A DNA stretch of 64,000 nt from Dokdonia sp. Hel_I_53 (lineage in GTDB: Bacteria; Bacteroidota; Bacteroidia; Flavobacteriales; Flavobacteriaceae), in contig NZ_VISL01000001.1 in the NCBI RefSeq assembly GCF_007827465.1, positions 1,817,001-1,881,000 of the forward strand, given 5' to 3'. Both the position numbers and the translations under genes were made by a program. Of this stretch, positions 1 through 7,444 are shown piece by piece. The number at the start of each line of letters is the position of its first letter. Position 1 is the first letter of the stretch. The notes under the pieces are model-generated. The model had not been told where the DNA came from, did not search any database, and saw only the letters and a list, made by a program, of their open reading frames with translations.

Positions 1-166
1 ATTCTATATCACCTCGCAATACTGGAAGTAAATGATCTAATGCTTTCTGTCCGTCGTGAAAAATTAAAAATCCTTTACAGAAATTTGACATTTTCATTAA
101 GCGCTGTGCGCCAAAAACGAAAATGGGATCATCATCGATTATACATGCTATGTCTATTGGTTTCAT
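1..166 (-). CDS. Response regulator receiver protein (partial, C-terminus outside window)
   Basis: About 55 N-terminal residues are visible, beginning MKPIDIACIIDDDPIFVFGA. The hydrophobic strand followed by three acidic residues (DDD) is the metal-binding start of a CheY-like receiver domain. Its ATG overlaps the stop codon of the upstream histidine kinase (ATGA), so the two are translationally coupled and very likely form one two-component system. The phospho-acceptor aspartate and any output domain lie beyond the window edge, so it cannot be said whether this is a stand-alone receiver or a DNA-binding regulator. Confidence 0.8.
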   Translation of the reverse strand, partial: MKPIDIACIIDDDPIFVFGAQRLMKMSNFCKGFLIFHDGQKALDHLLPVLRGDIE

Positions 167-1656
167 TTTTTTAGATAGATTTTAAATGTTGTTCCTATTC
201 CTTCTTCACTCTCTACAAGTACTTTGCCACCCATAGCTTCTATTTGATTTTTAACTATAAAAAGTCCAAGACCTCTTGAGTCAGGATGTCTATGAAATGT
301 TTTATACATTCCAAAAATTTTACTGCCGTGTAAGTCTAAGTTTATGCCAAGCCCGTTGTCTTTAAAGCTTACTATGGTATAATCCTCACTAATATCTATT
401 TTAATTGTAATGTTTAATACCTCTGTTTGCTTTCTGTATTTAACAGCATTTGTTAATATGTTGAGAAAAGAACTTCGCAAATATTCTGGAATCACTGTAA
501 CTTTAATAGCGTCTTCTTTCGAAAAACTAATATTGCAATTAACTTCATCTAATAATGCTTTTATACTTACAATACTACGTTCTATTTCTTTACATAAATC
601 TACTTCAATATAATCTTCTTTCCTGCAGTTTTCAAAACCAGAAATATCGCTAAGGTTTACAATGGTTTCCTGCAAATTCTTAAACGCTTCCTTTAATAAT
701 GAGAATACCTCAACATCCTTAACTTGTGGTACATCATTTTCAAGGAAACCTAATAACATATCAAGATTACTCGTGTGAGATCTTAAATTATGAGAAACTA
801 TGTGTTTAAAATTTAGAAGTTTATTATTCTTGCTTTCTGTCTCTTCTAAGAGTAGTTCAATCTTTTTATTAGCATTTTTAAGAGAGCTAATATTTGTTAT
901 TTGAGAAATAAAGTAAGACGGTGTTTTATGTTTAGTGCGCACTAAAGAGACAGACAGTATGCACCAAATAATATCCCCAGATTTATGGATATAGCGCTTC
1001 TCAATCTGATAATTATCATCAACACCTGCAAGCAACCTGTTGACATTTTTGAGATCCTTAGCTAGATCATCTGGATATGTTAATTCTTGAAAAGTTCGAG
1101 TTAACAATTCTTCTTCTGTATAACCTAATATGGTAGATAATTGCTTATTGGCCTTGATCCACTTCCCATCTAAGGAAACCAATGCTACGCCATTAGGAGC
1201 ACTTTCAAAAGTTTGTTGAAATTTCTCTTCACTTTGATATATAAGTGCTTCGGCTTTTTTTTGCTGATCTATATCTTGAAAAACACCATATACCTTAACG
1301 CACTTTCCATTATTAAAAACAGGGACCCCTACAGATCTTACCCATTTTTCTTTTCCAGATTTAGTGACTATAATATATTCCTCATCAAATTCTTCACCTG
1401 TTTCAATAGAATTGTTAAAGTCTCGAGAAATTTTGTCCCTGTGAAATCCCTCCTTATAAAAATTTATAGCTTCTTCTATAGAAGGGTCGTAATCTAAACA
1501 AACTTCATGAATTCTTTTTGTAGTATCACTCCACTTAACGGTATTAGATTCAATGAAAACTTCCCAAAGACCCACTGACGCAGCTTTCTGAAGCAATTTA
1601 TAGGATTTTTCCCTTCTTGAAAGAGAAAGTTTTTTAGGGATTTTAAAACTTTTCAT
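163..1656 (-). CDS. Cytoplasmic PAS-domain sensor histidine kinase
   Basis: 497 residues without a signal peptide or membrane segment, so probably a soluble sensor. Two PAS-like domains are visible at about residues 22-132 and 140-262; the second has the typical FESAPNGVALVSLDG start. A coiled-coil linker (about 258-285) leads to an H-box with the phospho-accepting His at about 289 (IVSHNLRSH). The ATPase domain has its N-box at about 399-405 (ILTNAVK), the G1 box DNGLGI near 433 and the G2 box GLGLFIVK near 462. The gene overlaps the response regulator by 4 nt. The signal sensed is not evident; PAS domains of this type bind small ligands, haem or flavin, but no ligand residues can be named from the sequence. 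Confidence 0.85.
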   Translation of the reverse strand: MKSFKIPKKLSLSRREKSYKLLQKAASVGLWEVFIESNTVKWSDTTKRIHEVCLDYDPSIEEAINFYKEGFHRDKISRDFNNSIETGEEFDEEYIIVTKSGKEKWVRSVGVPVFNNGKCVKVYGVFQDIDQQKKAEALIYQSEEKFQQTFESAPNGVALVSLDGKWIKANKQLSTILGYTEEELLTRTFQELTYPDDLAKDLKNVNRLLAGVDDNYQIEKRYIHKSGDIIWCILSVSLVRTKHKTPSYFISQITNISSLKNANKKIELLLEETESKNNKLLNFKHIVSHNLRSHTSNLDMLLGFLENDVPQVKDVEVFSLLKEAFKNLQETIVNLSDISGFENCRKEDYIEVDLCKEIERSIVSIKALLDEVNCNISFSKEDAIKVTVIPEYLRSSFLNILTNAVKYRKQTEVLNITIKIDISEDYTIVSFKDNGLGINLDLHGSKIFGMYKTFHRHPDSRGLGLFIVKNQIEAMGGKVLVESEEGIGTTFKIYLKK

Positions 1657-1787
1657 TTGTATGTTATTCGACTATAACTAATCGGGGGAGTACTTCAACT
1701 TCGTGATTTAATATTAAATATGAAAATGATATATTAAGTTTAATACAATTATAAGTAAATAATCGGTAAAAACAACATTTATATCGA

Positions 1788-2207
1788 TCAAATGCAATAA
1801 TCGAAAATAAATTGTTTACAGTAGGCCTTTATTTCCTCCCTAGCCTTTTCAAAAGCTAATTCAGTTTCTTGAGGTGAACCTTCAAATTTTGAGGGATCGT
1901 AGAAGTCATGGTGCAGCCTTACCGCGTTAGGAGCAGCTATAAATGGGCATTTTTCGTAAGCATGATCACATACCGTAATTATATAATCCCAAGTTACATC
2001 TACATACTCGTTAATGTTATTTGAGGTATGACTTGATATGTCTATTCCATCTTTTTTCATAATAGCTACGGCTCCAGAATTAATCCCGTGGGTTTCTATC
2101 CCTGCGCTATATATATTTGCATTTTTTCCGGTCATTTTTTCTAAATAACCGTGTGCCATTTGACTACGGCAACTATTTCCTGTACAGAGAACTAATATAT
2201 TTTTCAT
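1788..2207 (-). CDS. arsC: Arsenate reductase, low-molecular-weight phosphatase type (thioredoxin-coupled)
   Basis: 139 residues. The N-terminal P-loop CTGNSCRS (Cys8, Arg14) is the CX5R anion-binding site of the low-molecular-weight tyrosine phosphatase fold. The later CDHAYEKCP supplies the two further cysteines used in the thioredoxin-coupled arsenate reductase of the pI258 type, and DPSKFEG contains the catalytic aspartate. It reduces arsenate to arsenite. The start is placed at the ATG directly before KNILVLCTG; a longer reading frame upstream would run into the preceding gene and adds no family sequence. Last gene of the arsR operon. No arsenite efflux pump (ArsB or Acr3) is visible beside it. 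Confidence 0.88.
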   Translation of the reverse strand: MKNILVLCTGNSCRSQMAHGYLEKMTGKNANIYSAGIETHGINSGAVAIMKKDGIDISSHTSNNINEYVDVTWDYIITVCDHAYEKCPFIAAPNAVRLHHDFYDPSKFEGSPQETELAFEKAREEIKAYCKQFIFDYCI

Positions 2208-2222
2208 TTTTTCATTTTTTAT

Positions 2223-2236
2223 GCTTTCGCAAAAGC
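2223..2236. repeat. One-mismatch copy of the iterated palindrome
   Basis: GCTTTCGCAAAAGC differs from GCTTTCGCGAAAGC at one base. It lies in the 38-bp gap between the DUF6428-like gene and arsC. It may be a decayed copy or a precursor. Confidence 0.6.
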
Positions 2237-2245
2237 GTATGCTAC

Positions 2246-2731
2246 TTAACAACACCCACTTCCTGGGGCGCACCCTGCCATTTCTTCTACTTCACTAACT
2301 TGAATACCACATGCTTCTTTTGCTTTACAATCTGTCGCTTGTGAAGTAAGTTTCATCAAAATATTCTTGCCACGCACCTCATAGTCATTTACAAAAAGTT
2401 GTGCCGTATGAAAATTTGCATTGCTATACTCTATTTTAAGTTCGGCATCCATTATATAGGACTTTATAGTCCCTACCTTATTTAAAATACCCATTGCTTT
2501 AAGTGCACTCATAAAAGTAGTTTTCCCAAGCTCGTTAGGGTCTTCCCATAGTTGAACAATGGTTTCTTTCCAAGCATCTACACCTGCTCCACAGTCTACA
2601 GAGTCTACAGTAATGTGCTTTATTTCTGTGATGTGATAATTTGCTCCCACTAATAAATTAGGTGCATACTCAAAGAGTAGTGATTTATCTTGGTGCTGTT
2701 TGAGTATTTGTAAAAATTCTTCAGTTTTCAT
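2246..2731 (-). CDS. DUF6428-like protein of the arsenic operon
   Basis: 161 residues, soluble, no signal peptide. The body begins MKTEEFLQILKQHQDKSL and the C-terminal tail is cysteine-rich (CKAKEACG, then CAPGSGCC), suggesting thiol binding of arsenite or a metal. I relate it to DUF6428 because proteins of this length and tail accompany arsR and arsC in flavobacteria, but this is recognition from memory and not a search result. It lies between the decarboxylase gene (10-bp gap) and arsC. Biochemical function unknown; an arsenic-binding or delivery role is an inference. Confidence 0.65.
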   Translation of the reverse strand: MKTEEFLQILKQHQDKSLLFEYAPNLLVGANYHITEIKHITVDSVDCGAGVDAWKETIVQLWEDPNELGKTTFMSALKAMGILNKVGTIKSYIMDAELKIEYSNANFHTAQLFVNDYEVRGKNILMKLTSQATDCKAKEACGIQVSEVEEMAGCAPGSGCC

Positions 2732-2741
2732 GAAATGTAAT

Positions 2742-4160
2742 TTATTTGTTATTTACTATTTTCCTGATGTTTTCTAAAAGCGCCGCTAGGTGGGTCATGT
2801 TAGTAAATGGATTCATCACCGTCATCCTAAGAAAGAAATCACCTCTTAACCTAGTAGAGACTATGTAAAATATTCCATCTTCAAGAAGAGATCTTCTTAT
2901 GTTTAAGTTTATATCATCTAAATTTCCACCCTTACCTATATGTCGAAAACAAACAATGTTAGATACAGGATCCAGTGCTAATTCAAAATCTTTTTGTTCT
3001 TTTATAAATGCACCAAAATTTATAGCGGTGTCATACAATGTGGTGAGGAAATCTTCAAAGAATTGACTTCCATATGCGTTAATCAGTACATAAAAGCGCA
3101 AGCTCATCATGCTCTTTGTACACTCAAAAGTGCGTTTAGCAAGATTGAACCAGTCAGGATCGTCATTTTTTTCCCAAAGATATTGTGCCTTTTGCTCAAA
3201 AGCAGCATAGCTTGATGTGCTTTTTTTAAATAGAACAGCAGTAGTTATTGCGCTGATCCCCATCATTTTATGGCCGTCAATAATTATAGAATCTGCTTGA
3301 TTAGCTCCATTGAGCAACTGCTTGTACTTTGATGAAAAAATAGCCGCTCCTCCGTGAGCAGCATCTATATGGAACCAAATATTTTTTGCTTTCGCGAAAG
3401 CAGAAATAGCCTCAAGATCATCATAAACTCCAGTACTCGTACTTGGGGCGCTGCCTACAACTGCAATTATTTCAAATCCATTGTTAATCGCTTGAGCATA
3501 ATATGTTTCAAGCAAATCTGTACGCATCTTAAAATTTTTATCTGATGGAATTTTTATAATTCCTCCAGAGCCTAATCCCATAATACGAGCACTGCGATCT
3601 ACACAGTAGTGTGCTTCTTCTGAAACCAAAATGGCTAATTTATGAGTAGCACCTTCATTCCAAACATCGCTAGAAGCTTTTATACTGCGAGCGGCTAACA
3701 GTGCCGTAAGGTTTGCAAGTGTACCTCCTGAAGTCAAAAAGCCATCTCCATTTTTAAAACCCAAAGCTTGGGTAAAAAATTCAATTACAACCCGTTCCAG
3801 AGCTGTAGAGGCAGCTCCCATTTCATAAACCGCCATTCCATTGTTAAGCTGTGCGCTTAGTAAGGTGGCTAGTGCAGATAGTGGTACAGAGGGTGCTACT
3901 TGATGTCCTATGTAGTGAGGGTGATGGGTATGAATGGATCGCTCTATAACCGTCTGAAAGAGCTGCGAGGTAGTGTAGCCTTTTTGTTTGAAATTTTTCC
4001 AAAAGAGGTATTCTTCATCTGGCTCAGACCAGTTAATAACCTTCTCACTCTCCATAGAGACTGTCTTACTTAAATAATCTGATAGTAAGTTAATGAGATG
4101 ATCACCCTCTTCCTTAAAAATGGAACTATCATATACTTTATGCAATAAAGGTGTGCTCAT
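2742..4160 (-). CDS. PLP-dependent group II amino-acid decarboxylase
   Basis: 472 residues. Hallmarks of the aromatic-amino-acid/glutamate/diaminobutyrate decarboxylase family are present: TSGGTLANLTAL at about 143-154 (cofactor phosphate), HIDAAHGG at about 264-271 with the cofactor-contacting Asp266, and the Schiff-base lysine Lys298 in DGHKMM. It should remove CO2 from an amino acid, but the substrate cannot be read from the sequence. It sits 6 bp after arsR and 10 bp before the DUF6428-like gene, so it is co-transcribed with arsenic genes, which is unexpected. Residues AFAKA (254-258) are encoded by a copy of the iterated palindrome. A distant paralogue is at 44702-46150. Confidence 0.85.
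   Translation of the reverse strand: MSTPLLHKVYDSSIFKEEGDHLINLLSDYLSKTVSMESEKVINWSEPDEEYLFWKNFKQKGYTTSQLFQTVIERSIHTHHPHYIGHQVAPSVPLSALATLLSAQLNNGMAVYEMGAASTALERVVIEFFTQALGFKNGDGFLTSGGTLANLTALLAARSIKASSDVWNEGATHKLAILVSEEAHYCVDRSARIMGLGSGGIIKIPSDKNFKMRTDLLETYYAQAINNGFEIIAVVGSAPSTSTGVYDDLEAISAFAKAKNIWFHIDAAHGGAAIFSSKYKQLLNGANQADSIIIDGHKMMGISAITTAVLFKKSTSSYAAFEQKAQYLWEKNDDPDWFNLAKRTFECTKSMMSLRFYVLINAYGSQFFEDFLTTLYDTAINFGAFIKEQKDFELALDPVSNIVCFRHIGKGGNLDDINLNIRRSLLEDGIFYIVSTRLRGDFFLRMTVMNPFTNMTHLAALLENIRKIVNNK
3388..3401. repeat. Iterated palindrome GCTTTCGCGAAAGC, copy 1
   Basis: Exact 14-mer inside the PLP decarboxylase gene, read as AFAKA. The flanks extend the symmetry to T...A (16 bp) but not to the common CGC...GCG form. 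Confidence 0.95.
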
Positions 4161-4166
4161 AATAAC

Positions 4167-4490
4167 TTAGCAACATTTTGCTTTTGTAACATTAAAAAAA
4201 CCATTGAAAAGCTCTTGAACTTGTTCCCACTTAAGGACATCTATACTGTAATATTGTGATTTTCCTTTGAAGTAACTTTTTAAGATTCCAGCCTTTTTTA
4301 TGACTTGTAGGTGTTGAGAAGTGGTAGGTTGTGATAATCTTATTTTATCTGATATATCTTGACATAAGCAACCATCACAATCTCCTATATAATCAATAAT
4401 AGCAACACGAGCGGGATGAGAAAATATTTTTGCCAAATCTGCTATCATATTTGCCTGAGTGGAGTGAATGTGTCGTTTTGTAACGCCCAT
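4167..4490 (-). CDS. arsR: ArsR/SmtB-family transcriptional repressor
   Basis: 107 residues with a winged-helix fold. FSHPARVAIIDYI begins the HTH region and SQPTTSQHLQVIKKAGIL is the recognition helix and turn. Cysteines 38, 41 and 43 (CDGCLC) and a terminal CC pair (106-107) are candidate arsenite ligands; the pattern is not the classical ELCVCDL. It is first in an operon with the PLP decarboxylase, the DUF6428-like gene and arsC, and should release the operator when trivalent arsenic binds. An 18-bp inverted repeat (4526-4543) lies 36 bp upstream of its start and is the likely binding site. Confidence 0.88.
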   Translation of the reverse strand: MGVTKRHIHSTQANMIADLAKIFSHPARVAIIDYIGDCDGCLCQDISDKIRLSQPTTSQHLQVIKKAGILKSYFKGKSQYYSIDVLKWEQVQELFNGFFNVTKAKCC

Positions 4491-4525
4491 AATAATTAAA
4501 CTTTAAACAAAGTTAATTAAAAAAT

Positions 4526-4543
4526 GTAATATAGCAATATTAC
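4526..4543. promoter_or_regulatory. Candidate ArsR operator
   Basis: Perfect 7-bp arms GTAATAT and ATATTAC around a 4-bp centre (AGCA), located 36 bp upstream of the arsR start codon in an otherwise AT-rich stretch. Size and position fit the operators of the ArsR/SmtB family. Autoregulation is inferred. Confidence 0.55.
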
Positions 4544-4558
4544 GATGATAACCTATAT

Positions 4559-4586
4559 TAAAAAAACGCTCAGCATTGCCCAGCGT
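4559..4586 (-). terminator. Rho-independent terminator of the TM2 gene
   Basis: Read on the minus strand: stem ACGCTGGGC, loop AAT, GCTGAGCGT (7 of 9 pairs), followed by a run of T. It is 12 bp after the TM2 gene stop and separates it from the arsR promoter. Confidence 0.7.
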
Positions 4587-4597
4587 CATTTATACTT

Positions 4598-4999
4598 TTA
4601 AAACCAAGGCTTTCTACCTGATTGGTAAGTGTTATAAAATTCGGCATCTGTTTTTGTTAAATATATGACACCTTCTACAATTCCAACAACCCAAGCAATA
4701 CCAGAAGTTATACCACAGGTTACAAAACCTAATAAACTCATTACAAGAAGAACAATCCCTTCTTTTGTATAGCCTAAAATAAATTTATGAATCCCTAGTG
4801 AGCCGAGTAAAATTGCTAGTATTCCAGAGAGTAATTTTTTATTTTCAGTACTATTGGTTGTTTGATTCCAATCTTCTTTAGCTTGATGAAAAGTGTTTTT
4901 TGCCTCTTCTGTAAATTCTCTTGCTTTCTCTTCAAACTGGTCTGCCATTCTCTTTGCATCATTTCCAGTCTTATCTCCTGGTATTTTATCTTCTTCCAT
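4598..4999 (-). CDS. TM2 domain-containing membrane protein
   Basis: 133 residues. The first 55 are charged and helical (EEKAREFTEEAKNTF), probably a cytoplasmic amphipathic segment. The rest is a TM2 domain: two hydrophobic helices (about 58-75 and 80-112) around the short GIHKFILGYTKEG turn. TM2 proteins are widespread small membrane proteins with no firmly assigned bacterial function. It has its own terminator and stands between the arsenic operon and the VOC gene; no functional link to either is implied. Confidence 0.8.
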   Translation of the reverse strand: MEEDKIPGDKTGNDAKRMADQFEEKAREFTEEAKNTFHQAKEDWNQTTNSTENKKLLSGILAILLGSLGIHKFILGYTKEGIVLLVMSLLGFVTCGITSGIAWVVGIVEGVIYLTKTDAEFYNTYQSGRKPWF

Positions 5000-5055
5000 G
5001 GTTTAATGTGTCTTATCGATACTCATTTCTTAAAATTCAAAAATCTATTTTAAAG

Positions 5056-5451
5056 CTATGATCCTTCCTTTTCAAAAGCACTGTCAATAGGCTCCCAAAG
5101 CTCAATCTTATTTCCTTCTGGATCTAAAATCCAGCCAAATTTCCCATAACTATACTCTTCCATTTCACCTATAACCGTAACTCCTTCTTTTTTTAAAATA
5201 GCTAATAAATCTACTAGATTATCTACTCTAAAATTAAACATAAATGGCTTCTCACTAGGTGTAAAGTAATTGCTATCACTAGCCATAGGGCTCCACTGTG
5301 TTGAGCATTTATTGCCATTTTCATCACGCCACCAAAAAGTCCATCCATACTGATCTGTAGGTAGGTCAAGATGTTTTTTATACCACTTTTTTTGGGCATC
5401 AGGATCCTTACTCTTAAAAAACATACCACCTATACCTGTGACTCTTTTCAT
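5056..5451 (-). CDS. VOC (glyoxalase/bleomycin resistance fold) family protein
   Basis: 131 residues from the ATG before KRVTGIGGMFF; a 13-residue longer frame exists but is not family-like. The N-terminal strand with FFKSKDPDAQKKWYKKHL and the C-terminal FGWILDPEGNKIELWEP are characteristic of a vicinal-oxygen-chelate half. The C-terminal Glu of IELWEP is a typical metal ligand. Such short proteins usually work as dimers. The substrate is unknown and the neighbouring DUF4199 gene gives no hint. Confidence 0.8.
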   Translation of the reverse strand: MKRVTGIGGMFFKSKDPDAQKKWYKKHLDLPTDQYGWTFWWRDENGNKCSTQWSPMASDSNYFTPSEKPFMFNFRVDNLVDLLAILKKEGVTVIGEMEEYSYGKFGWILDPEGNKIELWEPIDSAFEKEGS

Positions 5452-5509
5452 AAATATATTATCATTTTTTACCCTAATGAAACAGTTCAAAAACTGTTAG
5501 CTACCTTTA

Positions 5510-6025
5510 CTATATTGTCCTCTTTAAAATAACACCAGAAAGTACCGCGCATAAAGAGCCCAATGTAAATGTCATAAAAAACATCATAGCTCCAGCCATA
5601 AGTGATATTTTAAGTGGACTTATATTTTGATAACTCTTAGATGCATTTTGTGCTTGCTCTATTTTTGACGGAATTCCACTTTCTTCTGCTAGTTGCAGTT
5701 GATAAGCGTTGTAGTCTCGAAAAAAGTCTGGATGTATAAACTGGGTAAATATGACATCGATGAGCGCTATTCCGAGTGCGCCACAAATAGCAATAACAAT
5801 ACCTGTTTGTAAAGCCTGGCTAAAAGTAATTTGCCCAGCATTTACAGTATCTCGTCTATAGGCAATTCCAAAATAGACTAAGGCCACCACCATCCCTATA
5901 ACTGCATACCCTATAAGCTCTTGAGTGCTATAATCAAGTGATTTTCCTAGAAACAATGCTGCCCCAAAACCTATAAACCCAGAGAGAAAAGCAATCATTC
6001 CAAATTTTTTTACAGCTAGACCCAT
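5510..6025 (-). CDS. DUF4199-like integral membrane protein
   Basis: 171 residues with four predicted membrane segments (about 9-27, 37-54, 73-93 and 138-165) and a soluble loop (about 95-135). The layout matches DUF4199, a flavobacterial family of unknown function. It is 30 bp downstream of the hydroxyacid dehydrogenase gene and probably in its transcript. Confidence 0.7.
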   Translation of the reverse strand: MGLAVKKFGMIAFLSGFIGFGAALFLGKSLDYSTQELIGYAVIGMVVALVYFGIAYRRDTVNAGQITFSQALQTGIVIAICGALGIALIDVIFTQFIHPDFFRDYNAYQLQLAEESGIPSKIEQAQNASKSYQNISPLKISLMAGAMMFFMTFTLGSLCAVLSGVILKRTI

Positions 6026-6055
6026 TTTAATATTTAATTTAGGACTTCTAAGTTA

Positions 6056-6994
6056 CTAAAAACGTGCGAGTATTTTATCAACTATAGTTTGAGACAATTT
6101 AACCTTACTCTCTATTGTCCACCCAGCAATGTGAGGTGTAAGTATTACATTATCTTGTTTGATAAGATATTCTAATGGCACAGGTATGCTTTGGTTTCCT
6201 GTAAAAAGATTTTCAAAAGATAAATTTTCATATTCTAAAACGTCTAATCCAGCACCTAATATTTTACCATCCTTCATCGCAGCAACGAGATCTTTTGTAA
6301 CAACTGACTTACCCCTTGCAGTGTTTATGAGATAGAACGCTTTCGCGAAAGCGTTTATAAAATTACTATCTACCATTTGATCGGTTTTAGGGGTCCAAGG
6401 TGTATGTAAACTCAACACATCTGCCTCTTTTTGAAGGGTTGTTAAAGACACTTGTCGAGCGTTTTCATCTCCCAGCCCATTCTTTAGATCATAGCATACT
6501 ACATTGCAATCAAAACCTTTTAATTTCTTTGCAAAGGCTTTTCCCATATTTCCATACCCAATGATCCCAACGGTTTTTCCCTCTAATTCAACACCCCTAT
6601 TCTGCTCCCGGTTCCAATGACCCGCTTTTACCTCTCTATCTGCACGATTAATATTATTGAAAAGATTTAGAAGCATTCCTAATGCCTGTTCTCCTACAGC
6701 ATTTCTATTTCCTTCTGGTGAGTTTATAAGATAAATCCCTTTTTCTTTTGCATATTTAACGTCAATACTCTCTAAACCAGCACCTACACGAGCGATGAAT
6801 TTTAAATTAGTAGCAGCATCTATAAAAAGTCTGTCTATTTTGAATCTGCTTCTTATCACAATGCCATCATACATTCCTATAATCTTCTCAGTCTCTGCTT
6901 TTGAAATTTTATAATTCTCATCATTAGTATGTCCTGCATCTGTAAGTTGATCTACAAGTAGTGGGTGATTTTTATCTAAATGTAATATTTTCAT
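6056..6994 (-). CDS. D-2-hydroxyacid dehydrogenase (NAD-binding), phosphoglycerate-dehydrogenase-like
   Basis: 312 residues. The Rossmann motif GYGNMG is at 146-151 with an acidic strand end (CYDLK) selecting NAD. The catalytic triad of the family is visible: Arg227 in NTARG, Glu254 in VLEYEN and His288 in LTPHIAGW. It oxidises a D-2-hydroxy acid to the 2-oxo acid or the reverse. It lacks the C-terminal ACT domain of long SerA enzymes, so calling it serA is not safe without the rest of a serine operon. The segment AFAKAF near 215 is encoded by the iterated palindrome. Confidence 0.85.
   Translation of the reverse strand: MKILHLDKNHPLLVDQLTDAGHTNDENYKISKAETEKIIGMYDGIVIRSRFKIDRLFIDAATNLKFIARVGAGLESIDVKYAKEKGIYLINSPEGNRNAVGEQALGMLLNLFNNINRADREVKAGHWNREQNRGVELEGKTVGIIGYGNMGKAFAKKLKGFDCNVVCYDLKNGLGDENARQVSLTTLQKEADVLSLHTPWTPKTDQMVDSNFINAFAKAFYLINTARGKSVVTKDLVAAMKDGKILGAGLDVLEYENLSFENLFTGNQSIPVPLEYLIKQDNVILTPHIAGWTIESKVKLSQTIVDKILARF
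6339..6352. repeat. Iterated palindrome, copy 2
   Basis: Exact core in the hydroxyacid dehydrogenase gene, AFAKA frame. The symmetry extends to 20 bp (AACGC...GCGTT). Confidence 0.95.
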
Positions 6995-7039
6995 TAAATA
7001 CTAATTAAAATATAATGTGTATGGTTTTACGTACATTCT

Positions 7040-7444
7040 TCAAAACAAAGCAATGATCTCTTCGGGAACTCTCATGGGTTTACCCTCCGGCATTTTTAAT
7101 AAACACCAATTTGTGATTGCGCTTGCTAAGATTTTATCGTCATCCTTACGACGTATGATTGTATGACGCTCTGAAGTTACGGCAGTGAATTTCTCCACAA
7201 AGGTGGTGACAATGACCTCGTCATTTTGAAAAGCTTCAGACTTATAGGTTATATAATGGTCCTTGACTACCCACACCATTTCATTTTTGGGAATATCTTT
7301 AAAATAGTTTGCTGTGGCTTGTTCCCAATGCTTTGAGGCTGCCGTTTGCACCCACTCTAAATACACCACATTATTCACATGACCTAGCATATCGATGGCA
7401 ATAGCAGGAACTGTAAGGTGATATTCAAACTTTTGCTTTTTCAA
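7040..7444 (-). CDS. Acyl-CoA thioesterase, 4HBT hotdog fold
   Basis: 134 residues. DMLGHVNNVVYLEW (18-31) carries the catalytic Asp18 and the HVNN segment of the 4-hydroxybenzoyl-CoA thioesterase/YbgC type. It hydrolyses an acyl-CoA, chain length unknown. Its ATG overlaps the mgtE stop region by 4 nt (7441-7444), with the thioesterase gene upstream in the minus-strand transcript, so the pair is translationally coupled. Confidence 0.85.
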   Translation of the reverse strand: MKKQKFEYHLTVPAIAIDMLGHVNNVVYLEWVQTAASKHWEQATANYFKDIPKNEMVWVVKDHYITYKSEAFQNDEVIVTTFVEKFTAVTSERHTIIRRKDDDKILASAITNWCLLKMPEGKPMRVPEEIIALF

